A stretch of 43,077 bases of DNA, taken from positions 1-43,077 of the forward strand of contig USNF01000008.1 in assembly GCA_900555985.1 (NCBI GenBank), in the 5' to 3' direction. A program made the translations under genes and the position numbers. This document shows positions 1 to 7,515 of this stretch, piece by piece; position 1 is the stretch's first letter; each line of letters starts with the position of its first letter. The notes beneath the pieces are model-generated. The model ran no database searches, was not told where the DNA came from, and saw only the letters and a list, made by a program, of their open reading frames with translations. The stretch is from an uncultured Gemella sp. (GTDB lineage Bacteria; Bacillota; Bacilli; Staphylococcales; Gemellaceae).

Positions 1-34
1 TTTCTTGTTTTCTTTCTTGACTAATTGCTGCCAT
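1..34 (-). CDS. rpsO: 30S ribosomal protein S15, N-terminal fragment
   Basis: Only the first 11 codons lie in the window; the rest runs off the left edge. They read MAAISQERKQE, matching the usual S15 start (MAISQERKNE). A GGAGG ribosome binding site lies at 43-47, eight bases before the ATG. S15 binds the central domain of 16S rRNA early in small-subunit assembly. Its position directly after truB and ribF is the standard Bacillus order. Confidence 0.85.
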   Translation of the reverse strand, partial: MAAISQERKQE

Positions 35-65
35 TGCAATTTCCTCCATATAATTTTATTTTGCG

Positions 66-118
66 ACCTTAATCCTAGTGAAGAATCTGGAGTGTTTCTA
101 TACCACGAATAAGGAACA
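66..118 (-). promoter_or_regulatory. Structured rpsO leader, probable S15 autoregulatory element
   Basis: The untranslated leader starts near 118, just downstream of a good promoter. It can fold into a three-way junction: an outer stem of CCTTA with TAAGG (114-110 and 71-67), a GTG/CAC hairpin and a TCC/GGA hairpin. S15 is known to repress its own mRNA in several bacteria by binding leaders that mimic its 16S rRNA site. The fold was drawn by eye and the short inner stems are weak, so the regulatory role is inferred. Confidence 0.4.
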
Positions 119-124
119 TTAGTT

Positions 125-153
125 ATTTTACACTATTTTAAATAATAATTCAA
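125..153 (-). promoter_or_regulatory. Promoter of rpsO
   Basis: On the minus strand there is TTGAAT (153-148), a 17-base spacer and TAAAAT (130-125). This is a good sigma-A-type promoter. It would start transcription near 118, giving rpsO its own transcript independent of ribF. Confidence 0.6.
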
Positions 154-188
154 GAAATACAGCGTTAAAATTTAAAATTTCTCAAAAA

Positions 189-1106
189 TTATATATCTTT
201 CTCTTCGCATTTCTTTTTATCTTTTTGTAATTGTTCTTTCAGATGATTAAAGCTTTCAAACTTTTGTTCTTTTCGTAAAAATTCATAGAAAAATACTTCT
301 ATTTTCTCATCATAAATATCTTCATCAAAGTCTAATATATGTGTTTCTATAAATTTTTTATTTTTCGTAGATGATACTGTAGGATTATAACCAATATTAG
401 TAATTGATTTATAAATCTTTCCTTTTACTTTTGTTTTAGTTATATAAACTCCATTTGTATTTGGTAGTAAGAACTTCTCCTCTAATTTTAAATTAGCAGT
501 CGGAAAATTAATAGTTCTTCCTAATTGTCTTCCTTTTACTACTATTCCAGAAATTGAATAATGTCTATTTGAAAGATTAAAGTATTCATTAAAGTTTCCT
601 TCTTGAACAGCTTTTTTTAATGCAGTTGTAGAAACTTTGCCGTCATTCAACTCTTTTTTCTCAAGAACATCAATTTCTATTCCACTATCTTTTATTAATT
701 CTGGTGTTCCTATTCCTTTATTTCCAAACCTATAGTCATAACCACAGAATACTTTTTCTACATTTAATTTTTTTAAAATATTATTTATAAAATTTTCCGC
801 AGATAATGTTTGTAGTTCTTCATTAAACTCCAAATAATATACTTCGTCTACTCCGAATTCCTTTAATAACTCAGATTTTTTATTTATAGGCGTTAGCGCT
901 TCTTCTGTAGTTTTTCCAAAATATTCTTTTGGGCTTTTATCAAATGTAATAACTATCGATACAGCATTATTATTTGCTTCATTTATCGCACCTTTTATTA
1001 TTTCTTGATGTGCTGTATGTAAACCATCAAAGAAACCTAAGGCGGCTACTCTTTTTTTATTATCTTTTTCTATTTCATCTATTTTAGAAATATTAAAAAT
1101 TTTCAT
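189..1106 (-). CDS. ribF: Bifunctional riboflavin kinase / FAD synthetase
   Basis: RibF makes FMN from riboflavin and ATP, then adenylates FMN to FAD, in the cytoplasm. At 305 aa it has the full family length. The N-terminal nucleotidyltransferase half shows ALGFFDGLHTAHQ (residues about 22-34), the HIGH-like adenylyl-transfer motif. The C-terminal kinase half shows GRTINFPTANL (about 195-205) with the conserved PTAN. It follows truB by 16 bases and was probably co-transcribed with truB and the upstream zur-nfo-cshB run. The extreme C-terminus is rich in Lys and Glu. No defect is visible. Confidence 0.95.
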   Translation of the reverse strand: MKIFNISKIDEIEKDNKKRVAALGFFDGLHTAHQEIIKGAINEANNNAVSIVITFDKSPKEYFGKTTEEALTPINKKSELLKEFGVDEVYYLEFNEELQTLSAENFINNILKKLNVEKVFCGYDYRFGNKGIGTPELIKDSGIEIDVLEKKELNDGKVSTTALKKAVQEGNFNEYFNLSNRHYSISGIVVKGRQLGRTINFPTANLKLEEKFLLPNTNGVYITKTKVKGKIYKSITNIGYNPTVSSTKNKKFIETHILDFDEDIYDEKIEVFFYEFLRKEQKFESFNHLKEQLQKDKKKCEEKDI

Positions 1107-1122
1107 CGTTTTCTCTTACCTA

Positions 1123-2046
1123 CTACTCTATTATTTTAGGAAATGTTGTTTTTACTGACAGTAATTCATCATCCTCATTTTTTAAATAATAAATTGCTAT
1201 TGCTTCATTATTATAAGTAAAAACTATTCCATTCGAAAAATCATAATCTGGAAATTGATTTCTTCTAAACCTTAATCCATTCATAACTTGCTTTGCTCTG
1301 AATAATGGAATCTCCACAAATTGGTATTCTTCTAAAGCATATTCTTTTTTTAAAATTTTATCTTCTAAAGTATTCTCTAAAAGACATTTTTCAACATCAG
1401 CAAGTTTTAAACAATGATCTAAAGTGATTTTTCCACTACTAGTTCGTGTTAGTTTACTCATAGTACTTGGAATATTTAATTTTTCACCTATCGTAGTTGC
1501 TATTGTACGAACATAAGTACCTTTTCCACAATTTATATCAATAGAAAAATAAAATCTACCATCTTTATAATATTCGCTATTATCTATAAATTCAATATTA
1601 TAAATATTTACCTTTCTAGAAGGTATTTCTATATCAAACTGCCCACGACGTGCGTATTCATAAAGTTTTTTTCCCTTTACTTTTACCGCCGAATAAATTG
1701 GGGGTGTCTGTTCTATTTCACCAATCATAGTTTGTAAAATAGCCCTTATTTCTGATATATCAATATCTTCTACTACCTTTTCCTCAAGTATTTCTCCTGT
1801 TAAATCTTCTGTTGTTGTTTTTACTCCTAAACATACTTCTGCTCGATAACTTTTGCCTAAATCCATGGCATAATCACTTACCTTAGTTGCTCCACCTAAA
1901 AGAAGTAACAATACTCCATCCACCTCAGGATCAAGTGTCCCTGAATGTCCAATCTTTTTCATCTGAAGTATCTTCCTTGCCTTAAAAACAACATCATGAC
2001 TAGTCATACCTCGTTCTTTATAAATTGGCAAAATTCCATCAAACAT
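1123..2046 (-). CDS. truB: tRNA pseudouridine(55) synthase TruB
   Basis: TruB converts U55 in the T-loop of nearly all tRNAs to pseudouridine. The 307-aa product has the family start (GILPIYKERGMTSHDVV) and the catalytic motif GHSGTLDPEVDGVL, whose Asp at about residue 39 is the nucleophile. The conserved KVKGKKLYEYAR and CGKGTYVRTI segments follow, and a C-terminal PUA-like region completes the protein. Its ATG overlaps the stop of the upstream Fur-family gene by one base (TAATG), so the two are translationally coupled. Confidence 0.95.
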   Translation of the reverse strand: MFDGILPIYKERGMTSHDVVFKARKILQMKKIGHSGTLDPEVDGVLLLLLGGATKVSDYAMDLGKSYRAEVCLGVKTTTEDLTGEILEEKVVEDIDISEIRAILQTMIGEIEQTPPIYSAVKVKGKKLYEYARRGQFDIEIPSRKVNIYNIEFIDNSEYYKDGRFYFSIDINCGKGTYVRTIATTIGEKLNIPSTMSKLTRTSSGKITLDHCLKLADVEKCLLENTLEDKILKKEYALEEYQFVEIPLFRAKQVMNGLRFRRNQFPDYDFSNGIVFTYNNEAIAIYYLKNEDDELLSVKTTFPKIIE

Positions 2047-2495
2047 TATTTAGATTCCTCTTTTCTTAAGCAATCAGGACACAATCCATATACTTCAAAT
2101 TTATGTCCATCTATTCTATATCCTTTAAGCTCTTCTATTTCTAAATTCCCACATACATTAACGTGAATAATTTTTGCTTTCCCACAATTCAAACAAATAT
2201 GATGATGGTGGTGATGATCTGTTTCCAAACATCCTATTTTGAAATATTTTTCTCCCTTAATCTCTGTAGTCTCTAAAATACCTAACTCTTCATAAGTACT
2301 TAGGTTTCTATAAATTGTATCAAAACTTAATCCCGGATAAATTTTATTAAGTGTTTCAGATACATATTTAGCATTTATATATCTATCTTCAGTCACTAGT
2401 AATTCTACCATCGATTTTCTTTTATCGGTATATTTATAACCTTTTTCTTTTAAAAGTTTCATAATTTTGTCAACTTTTTCTTCAACTAATTTCAT
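2046..2495 (-). CDS. zur: Fur-family metalloregulator, probably Zur
   Basis: This 149-aa repressor has an N-terminal winged helix (residues about 5-80, including SFDTIYRNLSTYEELGIL). The C-terminal dimerisation and metal domain contains six consecutive histidines in DHHHHHHICLNCG and two CxxC pairs (CLNC and CPDC) that build the structural zinc site. Fur-family proteins repress metal-uptake or stress genes when loaded with metal. The neighbourhood cshB-nfo-regulator matches Bacillus yqfR-yqfS-yqfV, where YqfV is Zur; this is the basis for the name. PerR or Fur cannot be excluded by sequence alone. An AGGAGG site lies six bases before the ATG. Confidence 0.75.
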   Translation of the reverse strand: MKLVEEKVDKIMKLLKEKGYKYTDKRKSMVELLVTEDRYINAKYVSETLNKIYPGLSFDTIYRNLSTYEELGILETTEIKGEKYFKIGCLETDHHHHHHICLNCGKAKIIHVNVCGNLEIEELKGYRIDGHKFEVYGLCPDCLRKEESK

Positions 2496-2513
2496 AAGCA
2501 GCCTCCTAGATTA

Positions 2514-3389
2514 TTAGTTTTTAAAATCTACAAATTCCCCTTTTCTTAGCATAGCTATTTCATCTTTATATGGAGCTATATCTTTTTTTTCACCATACCA
2601 TGGTGTTTCTAAAATTTTAGGTAAATTAGCAAATTCTTTAAGATGCACTATACGATTAATTGCATCAAAACCAATTCCACCATACCCTATATTTTCATGG
2701 CGGTCTTTATGCGCCCCAAGCGTGTTTTTACTATCATTAATATGTAAAACTTGGATTCGATCTAAACCAACTATTTTATCAAATTCTGTTAGTACGCCGT
2801 CTAAATCATTAACAATATCATACCCACCTTCAAATACGTGACATGTATCAAATGTAACAGTTAATTTTTCATTTAGATTTACACCATCTATAATTTTTGC
2901 TATTTCATCGAAAGTTCTACCACATTCGCTACCTTTTCCAGCCATAACTTCAAGTGCTATATTAGGTTTCATGTCTTTTGTTAGTACTTCATTCAATCCT
3001 TTGACTATACTAGCTATCCCAACATCAGCTCCTGCTTTGACATGTGAACCAGGATGAAGCACAATATTTTTTGCTCCAATTTTTTCTGTTCTTTCTATTT
3101 CTAAACGTAAAAAATCAACTGCAAGCTGATAGATTTCTGGTTTAATAGTATTAGCCAAATTAATTATATATGGTGCATGAACCACTATATCACTTATGTT
3201 ATTTTCAGCCATAAGCTTATGAGCCTCATCTATTCGTAATTCTTCTATTGGTTTTCTACAAGTATTTTGAGGTGCTCCAGTGTAAATCATAAATGTATCA
3301 CTATTATAGCTAGCTGCCTCTTTTACAGATCCTAACATCATTTCTTTCCCTGACATTGATACATGAGAACCAATTTTTAAATTTTTCAT
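2514..3389 (-). CDS. nfo: Deoxyribonuclease IV (AP endonuclease)
   Basis: Endonuclease IV cuts DNA 5' of abasic sites and removes 3' blocking groups in base-excision repair. The 291-aa TIM-barrel protein shows the expected zinc-ligand motifs in order: GSHVSM (about 7-12), VLHPGSHVKAG, FDTCHVFEGGYD, and HINDSKNTLGAHKDRHENIGYG. Its ATG shares one base with the stop codon of the upstream helicase gene, and the zur-like gene follows after 18 bases. The cluster therefore joins DNA repair, RNA remodelling and metal regulation in one transcription unit. Confidence 0.95.
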   Translation of the reverse strand: MKNLKIGSHVSMSGKEMMLGSVKEAASYNSDTFMIYTGAPQNTCRKPIEELRIDEAHKLMAENNISDIVVHAPYIINLANTIKPEIYQLAVDFLRLEIERTEKIGAKNIVLHPGSHVKAGADVGIASIVKGLNEVLTKDMKPNIALEVMAGKGSECGRTFDEIAKIIDGVNLNEKLTVTFDTCHVFEGGYDIVNDLDGVLTEFDKIVGLDRIQVLHINDSKNTLGAHKDRHENIGYGGIGFDAINRIVHLKEFANLPKILETPWYGEKKDIAPYKDEIAMLRKGEFVDFKN

Positions 3390-4720
3390 TATTTACCTCT
3401 ATTTGCTCTATTTGTACGTTTAGCAAATTTTCTTCTTTCTTTTTGTTTAAGTTTATCCATTTTATATTTATATTTTTTCTTATATCCTGGTTTAACTTTT
3501 TTAGATACTCTAACTTTAGATTTTAATTTTTCAGTTAAGTTATGATCAGCTACAACTTTCTTTCTACTTTGACGTTTATTTCTGTCTTTTGCTTCAACGA
3601 ACTCTCCATTACGAATATCTTGATGATTAAATTCTATACCACGACTTTCAAGTGCTTGTAGTTTTTCTTCATCTTTATTATTGTATATCGTAATACAGTC
3701 CCCGCTTAACCCAGCACGTCCTGTTCTTCCTGCACGGTGAACAAAGAAATCTAAATCATTAGGTATATTAAAGTTAATAACATGACTAACTCCTTCAATA
3801 TCTATTCCACGGCTCATTAAATCACTTGCAACAACATAAGTAAAATCTAGATTGTTAATTCTACGTTGCATTTGCTTTCTTTCACGTGGAGTTAAATCAC
3901 CATGAAGCACCCCTACATTTAAACCTTGAGAAATTAAATAACTACTAATTTCTTCGACTTCTGTTTTCTTATTGGCAAATATAAGTGCTAAATACGGATT
4001 AATAACTGTAGTTATCTCATATAATTTTTCTAATCTATTTGAACTTTTTTCTGGAATTAAAATATATTCTATTTTTCCAAATTTTGCATTGTCAATTTCA
4101 ATATATTGTGCATTTTTTAAATATTTTTTTAAGAAATGACTCATTTGAGTTGGAATTGTAGCTGAGAATACCAAGAATTGACAATTTTCTGCGGCTCTTT
4201 TTGAAATTTTATCTACATCTTCCATAAAACCTAGATCAATCATCATATCACATTCATCAATTACTAATGATTCTACTTCTTTAATCGATAAAGCACTAGC
4301 TCTATCTAATTCTAAAACACGTGTTGGTGTACCGATAATTATATGTGGTGCATTAGATACTCTTTCAATATCACGATTCAAATCTTGTCCACCAATACAA
4401 AGTGTTATTTTTATATCTTCTTCACTGAATTCAGCTATTTGTAAAGCCATGTCATAAAGTTGACGTGATAATTCTCTAGTTGGCGCTAATATTATACTTT
4501 GAGTTTTCTTTTTACTTAAATCTAATTTACTAAATATTGGTAATAAGAAAGAATGACTTTTTCCACTTCCTGTTTGTGATTTAGCAACAATATTTTTACC
4601 TTTTAAAACTGGAGAAAATACTCTCTCTTGAATTTTTGTAGGATTAGAAAATCCTAAGTCTATTATTGCTTTATTTACAAATTCATTAAATTTATATTGT
4701 TCAAATGACTTTGGTAACAT
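3389..4720 (-). CDS. cshB: DEAD-box ATP-dependent RNA helicase, CshB type
   Basis: This RNA helicase unwinds or remodels RNA, typically in ribosome assembly, RNA decay or cold adaptation. In its 443 aa I see a Q-motif region (FVNKAIIDLGFSNPTKIQ), Walker A AKSQTGSGKS, the PTREL block, motif II reading DECD rather than DEAD, motif III SAT, and HRAGRTGRAG (motif VI). The last ~70 residues are strongly basic, probably an RNA-binding tail. Its position ahead of nfo supports CshB (Bacillus YqfR). It starts with a good AAAGGAG site. Confidence 0.9.
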   Translation of the reverse strand: MLPKSFEQYKFNEFVNKAIIDLGFSNPTKIQERVFSPVLKGKNIVAKSQTGSGKSHSFLLPIFSKLDLSKKKTQSIILAPTRELSRQLYDMALQIAEFSEEDIKITLCIGGQDLNRDIERVSNAPHIIIGTPTRVLELDRASALSIKEVESLVIDECDMMIDLGFMEDVDKISKRAAENCQFLVFSATIPTQMSHFLKKYLKNAQYIEIDNAKFGKIEYILIPEKSSNRLEKLYEITTVINPYLALIFANKKTEVEEISSYLISQGLNVGVLHGDLTPRERKQMQRRINNLDFTYVVASDLMSRGIDIEGVSHVINFNIPNDLDFFVHRAGRTGRAGLSGDCITIYNNKDEEKLQALESRGIEFNHQDIRNGEFVEAKDRNKRQSRKKVVADHNLTEKLKSKVRVSKKVKPGYKKKYKYKMDKLKQKERRKFAKRTNRANRGK

Positions 4721-4949
4721 TAATAATCTCCTTTAAACTATTTTACACTTTTTTAATAATTTTTTATTAAAATTTCCTATTATTTACAATCCTATGCGTG
4801 AATACAAATTCTTATTTCACGTCACAATAAACCATTATTTATTATACTATAAATGCTATTAATTATCTATTAAAATTATTCTTGTCTAAGCTATTTAGTA
4901 TACTAATAATACTAGAACAATTTTTTAAGAAATTAAATTGTATATATAA

Positions 4950-4989
4950 AAAGTCTTTGATTCTATATTCAATTTGAATCAAAGACTTT
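4950..4989 (-). terminator. Terminator after the PLA2-domain gene
   Basis: A perfect 14-bp inverted repeat (AAAGTCTTTGATTC at 4950-4963 and its complement at 4976-4989) lies 25 bases after the stop at 5015. Its A/T-flanked arms supply the U tract. It separates this gene from the cshB promoter region. Confidence 0.8.
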
Positions 4990-5014
4990 ATTGTATGTAA
5001 TTTTAATATAGAAA

Positions 5015-6463
5015 TTAACGAGCTACTTTAGCTTTCTTAAGCCATGGATATAGATTTTTACCATCGCTTCCTCCTCTATCAAAATTTTTGCTAGTATTAT
5101 TATTTATTGTAGAAACTTTATTTGAGTTAAATAAGTTACCTATCGCTTTTGCTCCACCTGAGATGAAGTTTGCAATAGTAGTAATTGGTTTACTTGCTAG
5201 ATTAAATGCTTTTGCTACTTCCTGCAAAGGTGTTTTGTTCATTCGTTTAAAACCTTCTGCAAAATAAAATGCTTTTTCTCTTTCCGCTGGTTTCATTTTA
5301 GAAGCATACTTGTATACTCCAGCTATGAATTCATTATTAACTTGTCTATTAAAATATCCTTTTTTCTCATAACCGATATCATGTAATCTACATAATCTAT
5401 CTAGTATATCTACTGGTTTTGGGCCTTTTTTAGTATTTCCAAAAAATGGTCCACAGTAACATCCATGTAATTCATTAATCTTACGACCATTTCTATGTTG
5501 ATATACATATTTTATTATAGCCCAATTTGATAGCTTACTGATTTCTTCTTTTGTTTTATACTTTTTAGCAGCTACTTTTGGTGATAAGTTAGGTTTCTTT
5601 TTAGGATTTACAACTTTTCCTTTAGTTGCTAAATTATTATTTTTAAAATTCTTTTTATTATTCTTTTTAGAATTTACGGCTGTACCTTTTTTATTTTGAT
5701 TTCGTTTCGATACCAAATTAGTTTTACTTTGGTTTTTTTTGTTATTTTTAGTCACTTTATTTGTTTTACTATTATTTCCTTTTTTAGAAGTTAATAACTG
5801 ATTTTTATGATTTGTTGCTTTACCTTTAATATTTGCCTTATTATTTAAAGCATTTGATTTTTTATTATTATTTTTAGCTGAATTATTTTTAGCTGTATTT
5901 AATTTATTATTTTTATTGTTAACAGCTGTCTTTGCATTTGTACCTCTACCTTTAGTTGCTACATTACTAGGTTTTGAATTTCTATTACTATTTGTATTTT
6001 TCCCTTTCGAATTAGACTTGTTACTTACAACTGCACTATGCCCTTTTGAACCTGAACTTCTTCCTGCAATTGCACTATGTCCTTTTGAACTTGTACTTTT
6101 TCCTACTGTTGCACTGTGCCCTTTTGAGTGTGAGTTTTTCCCTGAGTTTGCACTGTGTACACTTGAATGTGAACTTCTTCCTGAACTTGCACTGTGTCCG
6201 CTTGAATGCGAGCTTCTTCCAGAGCTTGCACTATGTCCACTTGAGTGTGAGCTTCTTCCAGAGCTTGCACTATGTCCACTTGAGTGTGAACTTCTTCCTG
6301 AACTTGCACTATGTCCACTTGAATGTGAGCTTCTTCCAGAGCTTGCACTATGTCCACTTGAGTGCGATCCACTTCTAGCAAATGCTTGATTATGGTTTTC
6401 TGTAATAGCTGCAGCACCACATAATATTGTTGTTAACGCAAATATTGTCATTCCTTTTTTCAT
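5015..6463 (-). CDS. Secreted repeat protein with phospholipase A2-like domain
   Basis: I chose the ATG at 6463 (482 aa). It has an AAAGGAG site at the right distance and begins a clean signal peptide (MKKGMTIFALTTILCG, likely cleaved after AFA at residue 29); an upstream ATG at 6502 has neither. Next come nine 13-residue Ser/His/Gly-rich repeats (residues 32-148), a highly basic Lys/Asn-rich linker (about 149-315), and a C-terminal domain. That domain carries GCYCGPFFG (about 333-341), like the PLA2 calcium loop, and LDRLCRLHDIGY (about 353-364), like the PLA2 catalytic His-Asp helix. The HDIGY form resembles prokaryotic group XIV PLA2. Where a second catalytic Asp is usually found, the sequence reads NNEF. 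The product is probably a secreted phospholipase or toxin; activity is not proven. Confidence 0.75.
   Translation of the reverse strand: MKKGMTIFALTTILCGAAAITENHNQAFARSGSHSSGHSASSGRSSHSSGHSASSGRSSHSSGHSASSGRSSHSSGHSASSGRSSHSSGHSASSGRSSHSSVHSANSGKNSHSKGHSATVGKSTSSKGHSAIAGRSSGSKGHSAVVSNKSNSKGKNTNSNRNSKPSNVATKGRGTNAKTAVNNKNNKLNTAKNNSAKNNNKKSNALNNKANIKGKATNHKNQLLTSKKGNNSKTNKVTKNNKKNQSKTNLVSKRNQNKKGTAVNSKKNNKKNFKNNNLATKGKVVNPKKKPNLSPKVAAKKYKTKEEISKLSNWAIIKYVYQHRNGRKINELHGCYCGPFFGNTKKGPKPVDILDRLCRLHDIGYEKKGYFNRQVNNEFIAGVYKYASKMKPAEREKAFYFAEGFKRMNKTPLQEVAKAFNLASKPITTIANFISGGAKAIGNLFNSNKVSTINNNTSKNFDRGGSDGKNLYPWLKKAKVAR
6020..6370 (-). repeat. Nine tandem 39-bp coding repeats
   Basis: The repeats encode 13-residue units of the type SSHSSGHSASSGR. 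Units 1-5 are nearly identical. Units 6-9 drift (SSHSSVHSANSGK, then NSHSKGHSATVGK and later forms) towards the basic linker. The pattern suggests recent slippage or homogenisation at the 5' end of the gene, so copy number may vary between strains. The His content could bind metal. Confidence 0.9.
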
Positions 6464-6821
6464 ACCAGAAATCTCCTTTAATTCGATTTTATAACTATAC
6501 ATTAGTTAACTTTGTATTTCACTATATCAGAATATTTTTCTTTTTTCAAGTATAATTTTAGAATGTTTTCTTGCAATAATTAACAATGTTTTTACTAAAT
6601 CTACTATTAATATCTAGATAATATATTTTTATTTTTAAAATAAATATATATTTTAACTTTTTTCTAATTTTATATTGAATATGTATTGTATTATCAATGT
6701 TTACAACTGTATTATTTATAATATTATCTTATAACACTTATATTTCAAATCATCCTATTTTATTAATAATTAAATAATTTTCTAAATAATAAATTAAAAA
6801 TAATTTCTATTATTCTTAAAT
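6464..6821. other. AT-rich intergenic region
   Basis: About 360 bases of extremely AT-rich DNA between the PLA2-domain gene and the deoC terminator. Apart from the PLA2-gene promoter at 6521-6549 and the 5' leader, I see no gene, repeat or structured RNA. Confidence 0.6.
6521..6549 (-). promoter_or_regulatory. Promoter of the PLA2-domain gene
   Basis: On the minus strand, TTGAAA (6549-6544), a 17-base spacer and TATAGT (6526-6521). It predicts a leader of about 50 bases before the ATG at 6463. Confidence 0.6.
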
Positions 6822-6853
6822 CAAAAAAATAGAGGTATAAAATATATACCTCC
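6822..6853 (-). terminator. Terminator after deoC
   Basis: An inverted repeat, GAGGTATA (6832-6839) with TATACCTC (6845-6852), is followed on the minus strand by a run of seven T. It lies 15 bases past the deoC stop and ends the flotillin-nucleoside operon. Confidence 0.85.
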
Positions 6854-6867
6854 ATCTAAGTTTATTT

Positions 6868-7506
6868 CTATTTCATTATTGCAATACCCGAGCTTGTACC
6901 TAATCTGTCAGCACCTAAGTCTATGTATTTTTCAGCAGTTTCCTTATCTTTTACTCCACCACTTGCTTTTACTTTTGCATTATTACCAACAGTTTCTTTC
7001 ATAAGTTTAACATCTTCAAATGTCGCTCCACCTGTTCCAAAACCAGTTGATGTTTTTACAAAATCAGCCTTAGCTACCAATGCTAATTCACAAGCTTTAA
7101 CTTTTTCTTCGTCAGTCAAATAACATGTTTCAATAATTACTTTAAGAACATTTTCACCAATTACTTCTTTAATTTGACGAATTTCTTCTCTTACATAATC
7201 ATATTCTTTATCTTTTAGTTTAGCAACATTGATTACCATATCAATTTCACTAGCGCCATTTTCTATAGCTTCTTTAGCCTCAAACACTTTTGATGCCGTC
7301 GTCATAGCTCCTAGTGGAAAACCTACAACAGCAGCTACTTTAACATCTGTGCCTTCTAAGTAATTTTTAGCATCATTTACATAGCAACCATTAACACAAA
7401 CACTATAAAAATTATATTCTTTTGCTTCTTCACATAATTTTTTAATATCTTCTTTATTAGCTGTTGCTTTTAATACAGTGTGATCAATATATTTATTTAA
7501 TTCCAT
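6868..7506 (-). CDS. deoC: Deoxyribose-phosphate aldolase
   Basis: DeoC splits 2-deoxyribose 5-phosphate into glyceraldehyde 3-phosphate and acetaldehyde, the last step of deoxynucleoside salvage. The 212-aa TIM barrel shows IDHTVLKA near the start, EIDMVINVAKLK, and the Schiff-base lysine in FVKTSTGFGTGGAT (about 149-162). A second conserved Lys lies in VKASGGVKD. It follows the pyrimidine nucleoside phosphorylase gene by 9 bases, so released deoxyribose phosphate (after mutase action elsewhere) can be degraded. Confidence 0.95.
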   Translation of the reverse strand: MELNKYIDHTVLKATANKEDIKKLCEEAKEYNFYSVCVNGCYVNDAKNYLEGTDVKVAAVVGFPLGAMTTASKVFEAKEAIENGASEIDMVINVAKLKDKEYDYVREEIRQIKEVIGENVLKVIIETCYLTDEEKVKACELALVAKADFVKTSTGFGTGGATFEDVKLMKETVGNNAKVKASGGVKDKETAEKYIDLGADRLGTSSGIAIMK

Positions 7507-7515
7507 TTCGTACCT

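Noticed and set aside
4796..4826. Inverted repeat CGTGAA/TTCACG upstream of cshB as a cold-shock leader
   Set aside because: Only six paired bases, and no promoter was placed so that it would be transcribed.
6020..6370. Regularly spaced repeats, CRISPR-like at first sight
   Set aside because: The 39-bp units are contiguous, in frame, and encode a repeated peptide; there are no unique spacers and no cas genes.
5916..6389. Open plus-strand frame of 157 codons with a Leu/Glu/Cys/Pro repeat
   Set aside because: It is the antisense shadow of the tandem repeat in the PLA2-domain gene; it has no ribosome binding site.
6464..6502. Longer N-terminus for the PLA2-domain protein (ATG at 6502)
   Set aside because: The ATG at 6463 has AAAGGAG and starts a proper signal peptide; the upstream one has neither.
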